Shown: positions 1 through 5,045, numbered from the stretch's first letter. The stretch is DNA of 5,056 nt from Bacillota bacterium (GCA_021820805.1 JAKADF010000303.1:1-5056); one strand, 5' to 3'. Numbers and translations are program-made. Notes: generated by a model not told the origin, from the letters alone.

Positions 1-1
1 T

Positions 2-91
2 TTTATACTAACTTTCACTGGTAAAAATGTTGAAGGGGACACAATTGAACAGATTGAACATGTATTAAAAGATGTGATCAAAACCTCTTAA
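2..91 (+). CDS. C-terminal fragment of an unidentified protein
   Basis: Frame 2 is open from the window edge and ends at TAA 89-91, giving 29 residues that finish GDTIEQIEHVLKDVIKTS. The tail is an amphipathic, acidic-then-basic helix of the sort that closes many cytosolic enzymes. It faintly recalls the last helix of pyridoxal-phosphate aminotransferase or cysteine-desulfurase-like proteins, but the fragment is too short to name a family. The other two plus-strand frames are interrupted or lack this protein-like composition. No T-tailed hairpin follows it, so transcription could continue toward the exported-protein gene downstream. The same frame stays open after the stop as far as TAA 239-241 (see findings). 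Confidence 0.55.
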   Translation, partial: FILTFTGKNVEGDTIEQIEHVLKDVIKTS

Positions 92-163
92 ACTAGTTTT
101 GAAGTAGGGCAAAACGTTTATTACGAGACATGGCCGAAATTAAAGAATCGTACAAGCATGGAA

Positions 164-170
164 AAAGGAG
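164..170 (+). promoter_or_regulatory. orphan Shine-Dalgarno-like site before the palindrome
   Basis: AAAGGAG, within AAAAAGGAG at 162-170, is a near-perfect SD, yet no ATG, GTG or TTG lies 5-12 bases downstream. Only ATT (171), ATC (180) or CTG (183) would be in frame with the exported-protein ORF. If the transcript folds at the adjacent palindrome (177-202), the SD is brought within about 7 unpaired bases of GTG 204. Base match is seen directly; use by the ribosome is inferred. Confidence 0.4.
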
Positions 171-176
171 ATTTTA

Positions 177-202
177 CCCATCCTGTATATATACAGGATG
201 GG
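177..202. repeat. perfect 26-bp palindrome
   Basis: The left arm CCCATCCTGTATA (177-189) is exactly the reverse complement of the right arm TATACAGGATGGG (190-202), with no spacer and no mismatch. The centre TGTATATATACA has the look of an operator for a dimeric repressor of the GntR or PadR type. As RNA it would form an 11-bp stem with a TATA loop. There is no T-run after it on either strand, so it is not an intrinsic terminator. It contains the ATG at 198, the first possible start of the exported-protein ORF. Confidence 0.75.
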
Positions 203-236
203 AGTGAAAGGATTGGCACTTTTAGGCAGGATGGGA
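194..236 (+). repeat. 10-bp direct repeat CAGGATGGGA, 33-bp period
   Basis: CAGGATGGGA occurs at 194-203, where it forms part of the right palindrome arm, and again at 227-236. The period of 33 bp is about three helical turns and also exactly 11 codons. The second copy lacks the matching left arm, so it looks like an isolated half-site. Each copy contains an ATG (198 and 231), both in the same frame as the exported-protein gene. Confidence 0.6.
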
Positions 237-839
237 TTTAAAAGAGTCCGTTTGAATAAACATAGCAGCTACATGAAGTGCAATAAACGGCAAAAGCCAG
301 CCGTTGCGGCTTCTTTAGGCATTGTTGCTTCCATTTCGATACTCGTGCAATGTGCAAATCCCGTTTCAGCTTTTGCAGAAACCTCAAGTTACACACAAAG
401 CGTGAGAGAAATAGTCACGGCAGCAAAGCAAGTAAAACTGCCGAGCGTATTTGTTCCCGACTTAGAAAATAAAGAACAAAGCAAATATACATACCATAGT
501 TCAGCCGGCCTTTTGATAATCGATACGCCAAAGTATCGGCTTATGGAATCAACACAAAAAGTTTTACTTGATAGTCCAAATGAACGAGAACGTCTTACCG
601 AATCAATCAATGGCAGTCAGTCTGCAGATATGGATACATACTTGTTGCCTGGCGGTAATGCTTTGCATGTTCTTACTCTTCATTTTGAAGGAATGTGGGT
701 TTTTGTTTTACCAAAGTGGACAAATAATTTATCGAATAAAGGGTTTGCAGCCACTGAAGAAAGTCGTACTGCTACTTTGCGCGACTTAGAAAAAGTGGTG
801 TTTACAGCGAAAAATTTAAAGCGTATATCTGTCCGCTAA
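198..839 (+). CDS. exported protein of unknown function with signal peptide
   Basis: I do not recognise the family. The longest reading is 213 residues from ATG 198. The clearest feature is a Sec signal peptide beginning at the internal ATG 273: a basic stretch (MKCNKRQK), a hydrophobic core (AVAASLGIVASISILV) and an A-F-A signal-peptidase-I site before ETSSYTQ. This leaves a mature part of about 153 residues. The Cys in the core (ILVQC) has Gln at -1, so it is not a lipobox. The mature part is soluble-looking and basic at its C-terminus, with one hydrophobic patch (ALHVLTLHFEGMWVFVLP) and no catalytic motif I can name. Start choice is uncertain: ATG 198 lies inside the palindrome, GTG 204 has a hairpin-bridged SD, TTG 213 has GGGAG 8 bases upstream, and ATG 273 gives a normal signal peptide but has no SD. 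The gene converges on panC. Confidence 0.7.
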   Translation: MGVKGLALLGRMGFKRVRLNKHSSYMKCNKRQKPAVAASLGIVASISILVQCANPVSAFAETSSYTQSVREIVTAAKQVKLPSVFVPDLENKEQSKYTYHSSAGLLIIDTPKYRLMESTQKVLLDSPNERERLTESINGSQSADMDTYLLPGGNALHVLTLHFEGMWVFVLPKWTNNLSNKGFAATEESRTATLRDLEKVVFTAKNLKRISVR

Positions 840-868
840 AAAGCTGTGTAGAGAAATGGTGAATGACA

Positions 869-913
869 AGAAGCTGTCTCAACGGATGGATTCCCATTCA
901 AGGGACAGCTTCT
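869..913. terminator. hairpin between convergent genes
   Basis: AGAAGCTGTCTC (869-880) pairs with GGGACAGCTTCT (902-913) as a 12-bp stem with one G-T pair. Part of the 21-base loop can pair further (ATGG with CCAT). It starts 30 bp after the exported-protein stop and sits 13 bp after the panC stop on the minus strand, so it probably ends both transcripts. Neither side has a proper T-run. The minus-strand tail TTCTTGTCATT is only moderately U-rich, so it may act as a weak terminator or 3'-end stabiliser. Confidence 0.55.
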
Positions 914-925
914 AACATATATTGT

Positions 926-1771
926 TTATAAGTGAATTTGAACGTTGTCGATAAGGCGTGCTTTACCGACGTAAGCGGCAACAGCGACCATAATGTCTCC
1001 TGCTGCAGTTGATACTGGCCGCAACATATCTAAATCAACAATCTCCGCATAATCCAGTTTGACATAAGGCTCACTGTTTATACGACTCTTCATTTCTTCA
1101 AGGAGCTTCCTCGTATCATGTTCTCCAGCTTCAATTTGTGCTTTAACCCATTCCAGTGTTCTGTGCAAAATAGTCGCGTGCGGCCTTACCTCAGGTGTCA
1201 AATAAATATTACGCGAGCTTTTTGCGAGACCGTCATCTTCGCGCACAATCGGAACGCCAATGATTTCTACAGGCATATTTAAGTCTTTGACCATCCGCTT
1301 GATAATCACGAGTTGCTGACCGTCTTTTTGGCCGAAATAAGCTTTGTCTGGTTGTATGATGTTTAAGAGTTTTGTCACTACAGTTGTGACGCCGAGAAAA
1401 TGGGTTGGTCGAGTTTTACCGCACAGCCCTCCACCAAGTTCGTCTACTTGTACATGTGTCAGCGACTCTGTTGGGTACATCTCTACCACAGATGGAGCGA
1501 ATAAGATGTTACAATGATGTCTTTCTAGAAGGGATGCGTCATGAAATATGTCACGTGGGTACGACTCAAAGTCTTCATTCGGACCAAACTGTAAAGGATT
1601 TACGAAAACGCTGGCTACGACAACATCATTATCTCTTCTTGCGGAGTCGATAAGCGCCATATGGCCATCGTGGAGGAATCCCATAGTTGCTACATAGCCA
1701 ACAGATTTGCCGCTTTGCTTTGCATCTTTGATGTGACCCTGTACTTCATCAATTGTATGTACGATTTGCAT
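926..1771 (-). CDS. panC: pantothenate synthetase (pantoate--beta-alanine ligase)
   Basis: This cytosolic enzyme joins pantoate to beta-alanine using ATP, through a pantoyl-adenylate, to make pantothenate. The 281-residue product has the family landmarks in order: TMGFLHDGH (29-37, with His34 and His37 of the HxGH nucleotide-binding motif), SVFVNPLQFGPNEDFESYPR, the FGQKDGQQ block (146-153), and VREDDGLAKSSRN, whose SSRN (185-188) corresponds to the KMSKS-like loop. It ends soon after KARLIDN, a little shorter than the Bacillus subtilis protein. One oddity is P-T-H-F where most homologues have G-H-F. ATG 1771 is chosen over the adjacent TTG 1774 because AAAGGAAG lies 9 bases upstream and the ATG matches family N-termini. 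panB ends 4 bp upstream, so the two are likely translationally coupled. No panD follows. Confidence 0.97.
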   Translation of the reverse strand: MQIVHTIDEVQGHIKDAKQSGKSVGYVATMGFLHDGHMALIDSARRDNDVVVASVFVNPLQFGPNEDFESYPRDIFHDASLLERHHCNILFAPSVVEMYPTESLTHVQVDELGGGLCGKTRPTHFLGVTTVVTKLLNIIQPDKAYFGQKDGQQLVIIKRMVKDLNMPVEIIGVPIVREDDGLAKSSRNIYLTPEVRPHATILHRTLEWVKAQIEAGEHDTRKLLEEMKSRINSEPYVKLDYAEIVDLDMLRPVSTAAGDIMVAVAAYVGKARLIDNVQIHL

Positions 1772-1775
1772 CAAT

Positions 1776-2624
1776 TCATACTTCCTTTTTCATTGCGTCA
1801 ATCACTGACGCTTCTTCTTCGCGCAGATGAACTGTCTGCAGAGCCCCTGGAAATTTTTCGTCCTGAACTTCTTGAATATAGGACTTTGCCGCAGATTCGA
1901 TTTGTTCTGCCAAGTTTAAATAACGTTTGTTATGCTTTGGAATATAACCAGAAGTATAGCCTGCCATGTCATGGAATACCAAAACTTGTCCGTCACAATA
2001 TACACCAGCACCAATACCAATTGTAGGAATGGAAAGCCTTTCTGTTATGATTGCCGCGACTTCCACGGGAACGGCTTCAAGTACAATACCGAAAGCACCC
2101 GCCTCCTCTAGCGCACGGGCATCTCGCATTAACCTGACAGCTGCCTTCTCAGTACGGCCTTGCACAGAAAACCCGCCCAGAGCGTGAACAGACTGAGGTG
2201 TGAGTCCAATGTGTGCCATGACAGGAATGCCTGCTTCAACTAAACGGTGGACAGACTTTGCACAAGATTCTCCGCCTTCAATTTTTACGGCGTGGCATCC
2301 ACTCTCTTGCATCAGTTTTCCAGCATTCTTCAGAGTGTCCTCAACCGATATCGATCCGGTCATAAAAGGCATATCTGCAACCACCATTGCGTTCGCTGCG
2401 GCCCTTGAAACCATTTGTGCGTGATAAATCATGTGTTCTAGTGTGACAGGAAGTGTCGTATCCCGACCTTGTACGACCATACCAAGTGAATCACCAACAA
2501 GCAAGATGTGCATGCCGGCAGAGTCCAAAATTTTTGCGGTAGGAAAGTCATATGCAGTCATCATCGCAATTTTGTTACCTTTTTGTTTCATCTGCAATAA
2601 AGATTTAACTGTAATTTGTCCCAT
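1776..2624 (-). CDS. panB: 3-methyl-2-oxobutanoate hydroxymethyltransferase (ketopantoate hydroxymethyltransferase)
   Basis: PanB transfers a hydroxymethyl group from 5,10-methylene-tetrahydrofolate to alpha-ketoisovalerate, giving ketopantoate, the committed step of pantothenate synthesis. The 282-residue TIM-barrel protein is full length. Landmarks are MTAYDFPTAKILDSAG, LLVGDSLGMVVQGRDTTLPV, ADMPFMTG, KIEGGE, MAHIGLTPQSVHALGGF, IVLEAVP and IPTIGIGAG followed by CDGQVLVFHDM. The magnesium ligands known from Escherichia coli PanB align with Asp45 (GDSLG), Asp84 (ADMPF) and Glu116 (KIEGG). The catalytic acid aligns with Glu183 (LEAVP). The ATG start has AGAAGGA about 6 bases upstream. The gene begins 3 bp after the DUF2520 gene's TAG and ends 4 bp before panC, so it is the middle cistron of one operon. 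Confidence 0.98.
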   Translation of the reverse strand: MGQITVKSLLQMKQKGNKIAMMTAYDFPTAKILDSAGMHILLVGDSLGMVVQGRDTTLPVTLEHMIYHAQMVSRAAANAMVVADMPFMTGSISVEDTLKNAGKLMQESGCHAVKIEGGESCAKSVHRLVEAGIPVMAHIGLTPQSVHALGGFSVQGRTEKAAVRLMRDARALEEAGAFGIVLEAVPVEVAAIITERLSIPTIGIGAGVYCDGQVLVFHDMAGYTSGYIPKHNKRYLNLAEQIESAAKSYIQEVQDEKFPGALQTVHLREEEASVIDAMKKEV

Positions 2625-2627
2625 AAC

Positions 2628-3512
2628 CTATCCTTCTTTCGGTGTCTCTTCTAAAATGCGCAATAATCGTGCTTTCACTTCTTCATTTAGGCTGTCTTTT
2701 TCACTTGCTACAGAAACAGTTGCTTTACCTAAAACACGGTATACTGAATTCGCGTTTTCATTGTTTGCTAATGCTCGTAAATGAGAGAGGACCGTCCCAA
2801 TGTCGCCTCTTTCAATAGGTCCCGTAAGCGCGTTTGGAAGACCAATATGTTTTAAGTTCGCGACAGTCCCCTCGATTAGCGGAAGGAGAGCCCCGAGCCC
2901 GTCATTAATCGGCATAATTTTTGCTGCTGTATCAATCAAAGCAATAAGCATATTGGATGCAATAGATGCAGCTGTGTGATAAACAGCTCTATCTTCGTCT
3001 TTCAAAATAAATGAGGTTGCACCAAGCCCGGCAATCAGTTTTTCAAGAATAGCTGTCACTTGTTGGTTTCCAGTTACTGCAAAATGCGAATGCGGCAACT
3101 GTTTGGAACTGACAAGCGGATCGGCAAAAGTCTGCAATGGATGCAAGCAGCCAATCATGGCTCCGGCTTTAGATAAGGAGCAGAGTGTATCAATGCCGAG
3201 TGCACCGGCGGTATGGCAAACTAGTTGTAAGTTATGAAACGAGAACTCATGTGCCATTTGGCGTGCTGTAAGCTCAATATCCGTATCGTGGACAGTTAAA
3301 AAAATAATATCTGACTTGGAAATCATCGACGAAAAAGCCAAAGTATCGTGAAAATGAGTGATGCTTGTCCCGACGAGATTTGCAAAGCGCCGGCATGACA
3401 GGCTTTCTTTTGTTCTTCCGACTGCGCCGTTTATGTGATGGCCAAAACTTTTCAAACAAAGCGCGAGTGCGGTTCCGACCCTGCCTGGCCCGACGATAAG
3501 AATTCGCGCCAT
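2628..3512 (-). CDS. Rossmann/DUF2520 oxidoreductase, candidate ketopantoate reductase (PanG-like)
   Basis: This is a 294-residue, two-domain protein. The N-terminal Rossmann fold starts MARILIVGPGRVGTAL, with GPGRVG (8-13) as the dinucleotide loop. The second strand ends AVGRTKES (30-37) without an acidic residue, which suggests NADP(H) over NAD(H). The centre has CHTAGALG (99-106) and HPLQTFAD (124-131). The helical C-terminal half has YHTAASIASN (178-187) and LTGPIERGD (229-237). This arrangement is typical of proteins annotated as Rossmann-like plus DUF2520. It is the first gene of the operon, 3 bp before panB. No panE is present in the window, so reduction of ketopantoate to pantoate is the obvious missing job. 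From memory, a non-PanE reductase, PanG, was described in Francisella; whether this protein is orthologous is inference. The ATG start has a strong GAGGTGA SD 4 bases away. Confidence 0.9.
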   Translation of the reverse strand: MARILIVGPGRVGTALALCLKSFGHHINGAVGRTKESLSCRRFANLVGTSITHFHDTLAFSSMISKSDIIFLTVHDTDIELTARQMAHEFSFHNLQLVCHTAGALGIDTLCSLSKAGAMIGCLHPLQTFADPLVSSKQLPHSHFAVTGNQQVTAILEKLIAGLGATSFILKDEDRAVYHTAASIASNMLIALIDTAAKIMPINDGLGALLPLIEGTVANLKHIGLPNALTGPIERGDIGTVLSHLRALANNENANSVYRVLGKATVSVASEKDSLNEEVKARLLRILEETPKEG

Positions 3513-3551
3513 GCTCTCACCTCGATGTGGAATTTGCCTTTTACTTCAGCA

Positions 3552-3580
3552 TTTATCCGATTTTGGGATAAACCTATCCG
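3552..3580. repeat. alternating TATCC/GGATA elements in the pan operon leader
   Basis: Three elements lie side by side: TTTATCC (3552-3558), GGATAAA (3566-3572) and CCTATCCG (3573-3580). The first and second form a perfect 7-bp inverted repeat with a 7-base spacer. The second and third form a 5-bp inverted repeat (GGATA-AACC-TATCC). The first and third are direct repeats (TATCCG) 21 bp apart, about two helical turns. They lie 40-68 bp upstream of the DUF2520 start codon, just downstream of the putative -10, so they could be an operator or two mutually exclusive RNA hairpins. Confidence 0.5.
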
Positions 3581-3586
3581 GTTATA
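3581..3586 (-). promoter_or_regulatory. possible -10 element of the pan operon
   Basis: On the minus strand the sequence reads CTACACTATAACCGG, and TATAAC matches the sigma-A -10 consensus at 5 of 6 positions. No good -35 lies 16-19 bases upstream; the best is AACATA or CGAACA, itself near the small inverted repeat AACAT-TTTT-ATGTT (3596-3609 on the plus strand). A start near 3575 would give a leader of roughly 60 bases containing the TATCC/GGATA elements. Confidence 0.35.
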
Positions 3587-3705
3587 GTGTAGCAAAACAT
3601 TTTTATGTTCGCTTATGCACCCATAAAAGTAGCGGTGTTTCTGGACGACTGCCCTGTCTTTCTGCGGGCTGATTGCATTAACTAAACCGTACAGATTGAA
3701 ATTTT

Positions 3706-3715
3706 AAAAGGAGGG
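3706..3715 (+). promoter_or_regulatory. strong ribosome binding site of the tiny membrane protein
   Basis: AAAAGGAGGG contains GGAGG at 3710-3714, 9 bases before ATG 3724. This near-ideal SD is the main support for a 39-codon gene that would otherwise be easy to dismiss. Confidence 0.7.
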
Positions 3716-3723
3716 GCTTTTAA

Positions 3724-3843
3724 ATGGGCGTATTTGGAGGCTATACTCGTTGGGCTGTTGTGTTTTTGATTATCTTTGTTTTATTCTTCCTGCTCGTGCC
3801 TGGATATACAACGACAACATGCACGACAACCCCAGTGGTTTAA
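3724..3843 (+). CDS. 39-residue single-pass membrane peptide, YjcZ-like
   Basis: The product starts MGVFGGYTRWAVVFLIIFVL, followed by FFLLVPGY and a Thr-rich tail ending TTTPVV. A Gly/aromatic head followed by one hydrophobic helix (residues 10-26) is the layout of the tiny YjcZ-family membrane proteins of Bacillales, often annotated as sporulation proteins. The match is by pattern only, and the Thr/Cys-rich tail is not typical, so it could be another tiny membrane family. An excellent SD precedes it and an intrinsic terminator follows 26 bp after the stop, which together argue for a real monocistronic gene. No clear sigma-A promoter is visible upstream. CATAAAAG at 3622-3629 faintly resembles a sigma-E -10, but without a convincing -35. 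Confidence 0.72.
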   Translation: MGVFGGYTRWAVVFLIIFVLFFLLVPGYTTTTCTTTPVV

Positions 3844-3869
3844 TGAAAAGACAACATCAAAATTAAGTT

Positions 3870-3897
3870 GGCAGGCATTTTTCAGCCTGCCGTTTTT
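3870..3897 (+). terminator. intrinsic terminator after the tiny membrane peptide
   Basis: GGCAGGC (3870-3876) pairs perfectly with GCCTGCC (3885-3891) across an 8-base loop, followed by GTTTTTATTTTTT. This is a classic rho-independent terminator for plus-strand transcription. On the minus strand the tail is AACTTAATTTTG, so it would serve the convergent Gly/Met-rich gene, whose stop is at 3903, only weakly. Confidence 0.85.
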
Positions 3898-3902
3898 ATT
3901 TT

Positions 3903-4289
3903 TTAAAACATGAAAGGGAAACGCCCGCCCATACCAAAAGGGCCAGGGCCCATACCATAGAATTGGTTATTATACGGATTATTGCCCATTCCTTGAGGCC
4001 CGGTTCCGGAGAATGGAAACCCCATTCCATTCATCATTTGTTGGTAACCGTCCATGTTTGGGAAACCGTAACCATGCCCCATACCGCCTGGTCCTCTGCC
4101 ATAGTAAGGATTCCCCATGCCGCCAAATCCTTGATTTGATGGGTTTGTACCATAGGGCCAAAAACCGCGGCCTGCACCTTTATTACGTCTGCCAAATAAC
4201 CCTAACAATGCTAAAAGCGGTAAAAAGCATGGCTGTGCGTCAACTTGTTTGCCTTTTTTATGTGTACCTATCAACTGTGCTTTTTGCAC
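3903..4289 (-). CDS. Gly/Met/Pro-rich small protein of unknown function
   Basis: About 128 residues. A basic N-terminus (QKAQLIGTHKKGKQVDAQ) is followed by a short hydrophobic segment, CFLPLLALLGLFGRRNKG. The rest is low-complexity sequence dominated by Gly, Met, Pro, Asn, Phe and Tyr, with repeated GMG units (GGMGNPYYGRGPGGMGHGYG, then PQGMGNN, YGMGPGPFGMGG). There is no enzyme motif. The make-up resembles structural or surface-layer proteins such as spore-coat or Gly-rich matrix proteins, but this is analogy, not homology. GTG 4289 is preferred over TTG 4292 because GGGGGTG (minus strand, 4303-4297) is 7 bases from GTG and 4 from TTG. Two other frames are also open here for 60-100 codons but lack the clear repeat structure and good starts. 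The gene is convergent with the YjcZ-like gene and divergent from the Toprim gene. Confidence 0.75.
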   Translation of the reverse strand: MQKAQLIGTHKKGKQVDAQPCFLPLLALLGLFGRRNKGAGRGFWPYGTNPSNQGFGGMGNPYYGRGPGGMGHGYGFPNMDGYQQMMNGMGFPFSGTGPQGMGNNPYNNQFYGMGPGPFGMGGRFPFMF

Positions 4290-4296
4290 CAATATT

Positions 4297-4303
4297 CACC
4301 CCC
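4297..4303 (-). promoter_or_regulatory. SD deciding the start of the Gly/Met-rich gene
   Basis: The minus strand reads GGGGGTGAATATTGGTGCAA. GGGGGTG is 4 bases from TTG 4292 and 7 bases from GTG 4289, so GTG is the better-spaced start. Confidence 0.5.
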
Positions 4304-4415
4304 GTACTTTCTCTCAGCATATGATGCTTTTTGTCACAGGAATGGACGAATACACGCATCTTCTGCTAACCCATATTCCGTTAGAGTTAAATGGGTAAAT
4401 GGGAAATGCTGAACA

Positions 4416-4424
4416 TGGTACAAT
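4416..4424 (+). promoter_or_regulatory. extended -10 promoter for the Toprim gene
   Basis: TGGTACAAT combines the TGn extension (4416-4418) with TACAAT (4419-4424), which matches the sigma-A -10 at 5 of 6 positions. The -35 region 17 bases upstream (TAAATG) is poor, as is common for extended -10 promoters. Transcription would begin near 4431 and leave a leader of about 77 bases before ATG 4508. Confidence 0.6.
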
Positions 4425-4507
4425 TAAAGTTAGGGAATATTCTGTCTGTGCATATCATGGAAATGAAATGAGCGTGATCTGCAGTTGTTTGCTGTGAAAG
4501 GGTGTTG

Positions 4508-4900
4508 ATGGACATGCGTGATACTGGCGTACCATTTGGGCAGAAAGTCATTATTGTCGAAGGTATAACTGATAAAGAACGAATCAACCAAGTACTTCGT
4601 GAACCCGTTTATATTTACTGTACAAATGGAACGTTAAGTTATGAGACGCTTGAGGAGGATATAGTGCCTCTTCAAAACGAAGAAGTATACATTCTTGTCG
4701 ATGCAGATTCGCCCGGTAATAAGCTCCGGAATCAATTACGGCAGGAACTGCCGAACGCCACGCATTTATATACACGGAAAATGTATCGTGAGGTTGCGAG
4801 TACACCCGCCGAACATCTCGCTAAGATATTCCATGATGCGCACTTTGAAGTAGACGAACGCTATTTGCAAAATAATGAATATGGACTTGAGGATTGGTGA
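4508..4900 (+). CDS. yusF: Toprim-domain protein, YusF-like putative nuclease
   Basis: The 130-residue protein is almost only a Toprim domain, the metal-binding catalytic fold of topoisomerases, DnaG primases and RNase M5. KVIIVEGITDK carries the conserved Glu (residue 18), and YILVDADSPG carries the acidic DxD pair (Asp65, Asp67) expected to bind magnesium. The C-terminal part (REVASTPAEHLAKIF) is the helix that follows this core in small M5-like Toprim proteins. Size and layout fit Bacillus subtilis YusF, a putative nuclease whose substrate I do not know; the symbol is given on resemblance. ATG 4508 is preferred because AAAGGG lies 5 bases upstream. GTG 4502 overlaps that SD, and ATG 4514 is possible. 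It has its own extended -10 promoter and terminator, so it is probably monocistronic. Confidence 0.88.
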   Translation: MDMRDTGVPFGQKVIIVEGITDKERINQVLREPVYIYCTNGTLSYETLEEDIVPLQNEEVYILVDADSPGNKLRNQLRQELPNATHLYTRKMYREVASTPAEHLAKIFHDAHFEVDERYLQNNEYGLEDW

Positions 4901-4939
4901 AACGGTTTTATTGAGATAAAGCGAAATGAGCGTCTTAAG

Positions 4940-4965
4940 CCTGCATCGTCAGATGTAGGTTTTTT
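4940..4965 (+). terminator. intrinsic terminator after the Toprim gene
   Basis: CCTGCATC (4940-4947) pairs with GATGTAGG (4952-4959) across a GTCA loop, with one G-T pair, and is followed by six T residues (4960-4965). Flanking AAG/TTT can extend the stem. It starts 40 bp after the yusF-like stop. Confidence 0.88.
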
Positions 4966-5007
4966 GTGCAAAAATAAGACTCCTGCTGCAGTTTATCAAG
5001 TATTGAA

Positions 5008-5013
5008 TATGAT
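5008..5013 (+). promoter_or_regulatory. possible -10 of the last, truncated gene
   Basis: TATGAT, followed by ACA, matches the sigma-A -10 at 5 of 6 positions and lies between the yusF-like terminator and the next start codon. No good -35 is seen 17 bases upstream (GCTGCA). The element is flanked by a small inverted repeat, ATTGA (5002-5006) and TCAAT (5018-5022). Confidence 0.35.
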
Positions 5014-5045
5014 ACACTCAATTTCGAACTTAAGGGGGGATGACG

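Noticed and set aside
177..202. Palindrome as an intrinsic terminator of the first gene
   Set aside because: No T-run follows it on either strand, and it lies 85 bp beyond the stop, next to another gene's start.
1661..2026. 121-codon plus-strand ORF across the panB/panC junction
   Set aside because: It lies antisense to two highly conserved genes, has no SD and no family resemblance; it is a shadow of the real coding frames.
1966..2784. Several plus-strand ORFs of 73-117 codons opposite panB and the DUF2520 gene
   Set aside because: Ser/Thr/Pro-rich antisense translations typical of the strand opposite a conserved gene; no independent start signals.
3596..3630. Sporulation-type promoter for the tiny membrane peptide
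   Set aside because: CATAAAAG only partly matches a sigma-E -10 and no matching -35 is found at the right distance; not strong enough to annotate.
4013..4324. 103-codon plus-strand ORF opposite the Gly/Met-rich gene
   Set aside because: Starts inside the opposite gene with no SD; the minus-strand frame has clear repeat structure and a well-placed SD.
4468..4497. Nine-codon ORF (MSVICSCLL) in the leader of the Toprim gene, ending 10 bases before its start
   Set aside because: Considered as a leader peptide, but the SD is weak and there is no attenuator-like hairpin or run of regulatory codons; likely chance.
4387..4805. Minus-strand ORFs of 66 and 73 codons over the Toprim gene and its leader
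   Set aside because: Antisense to a gene with intact Toprim catalytic motifs and its own promoter and terminator.
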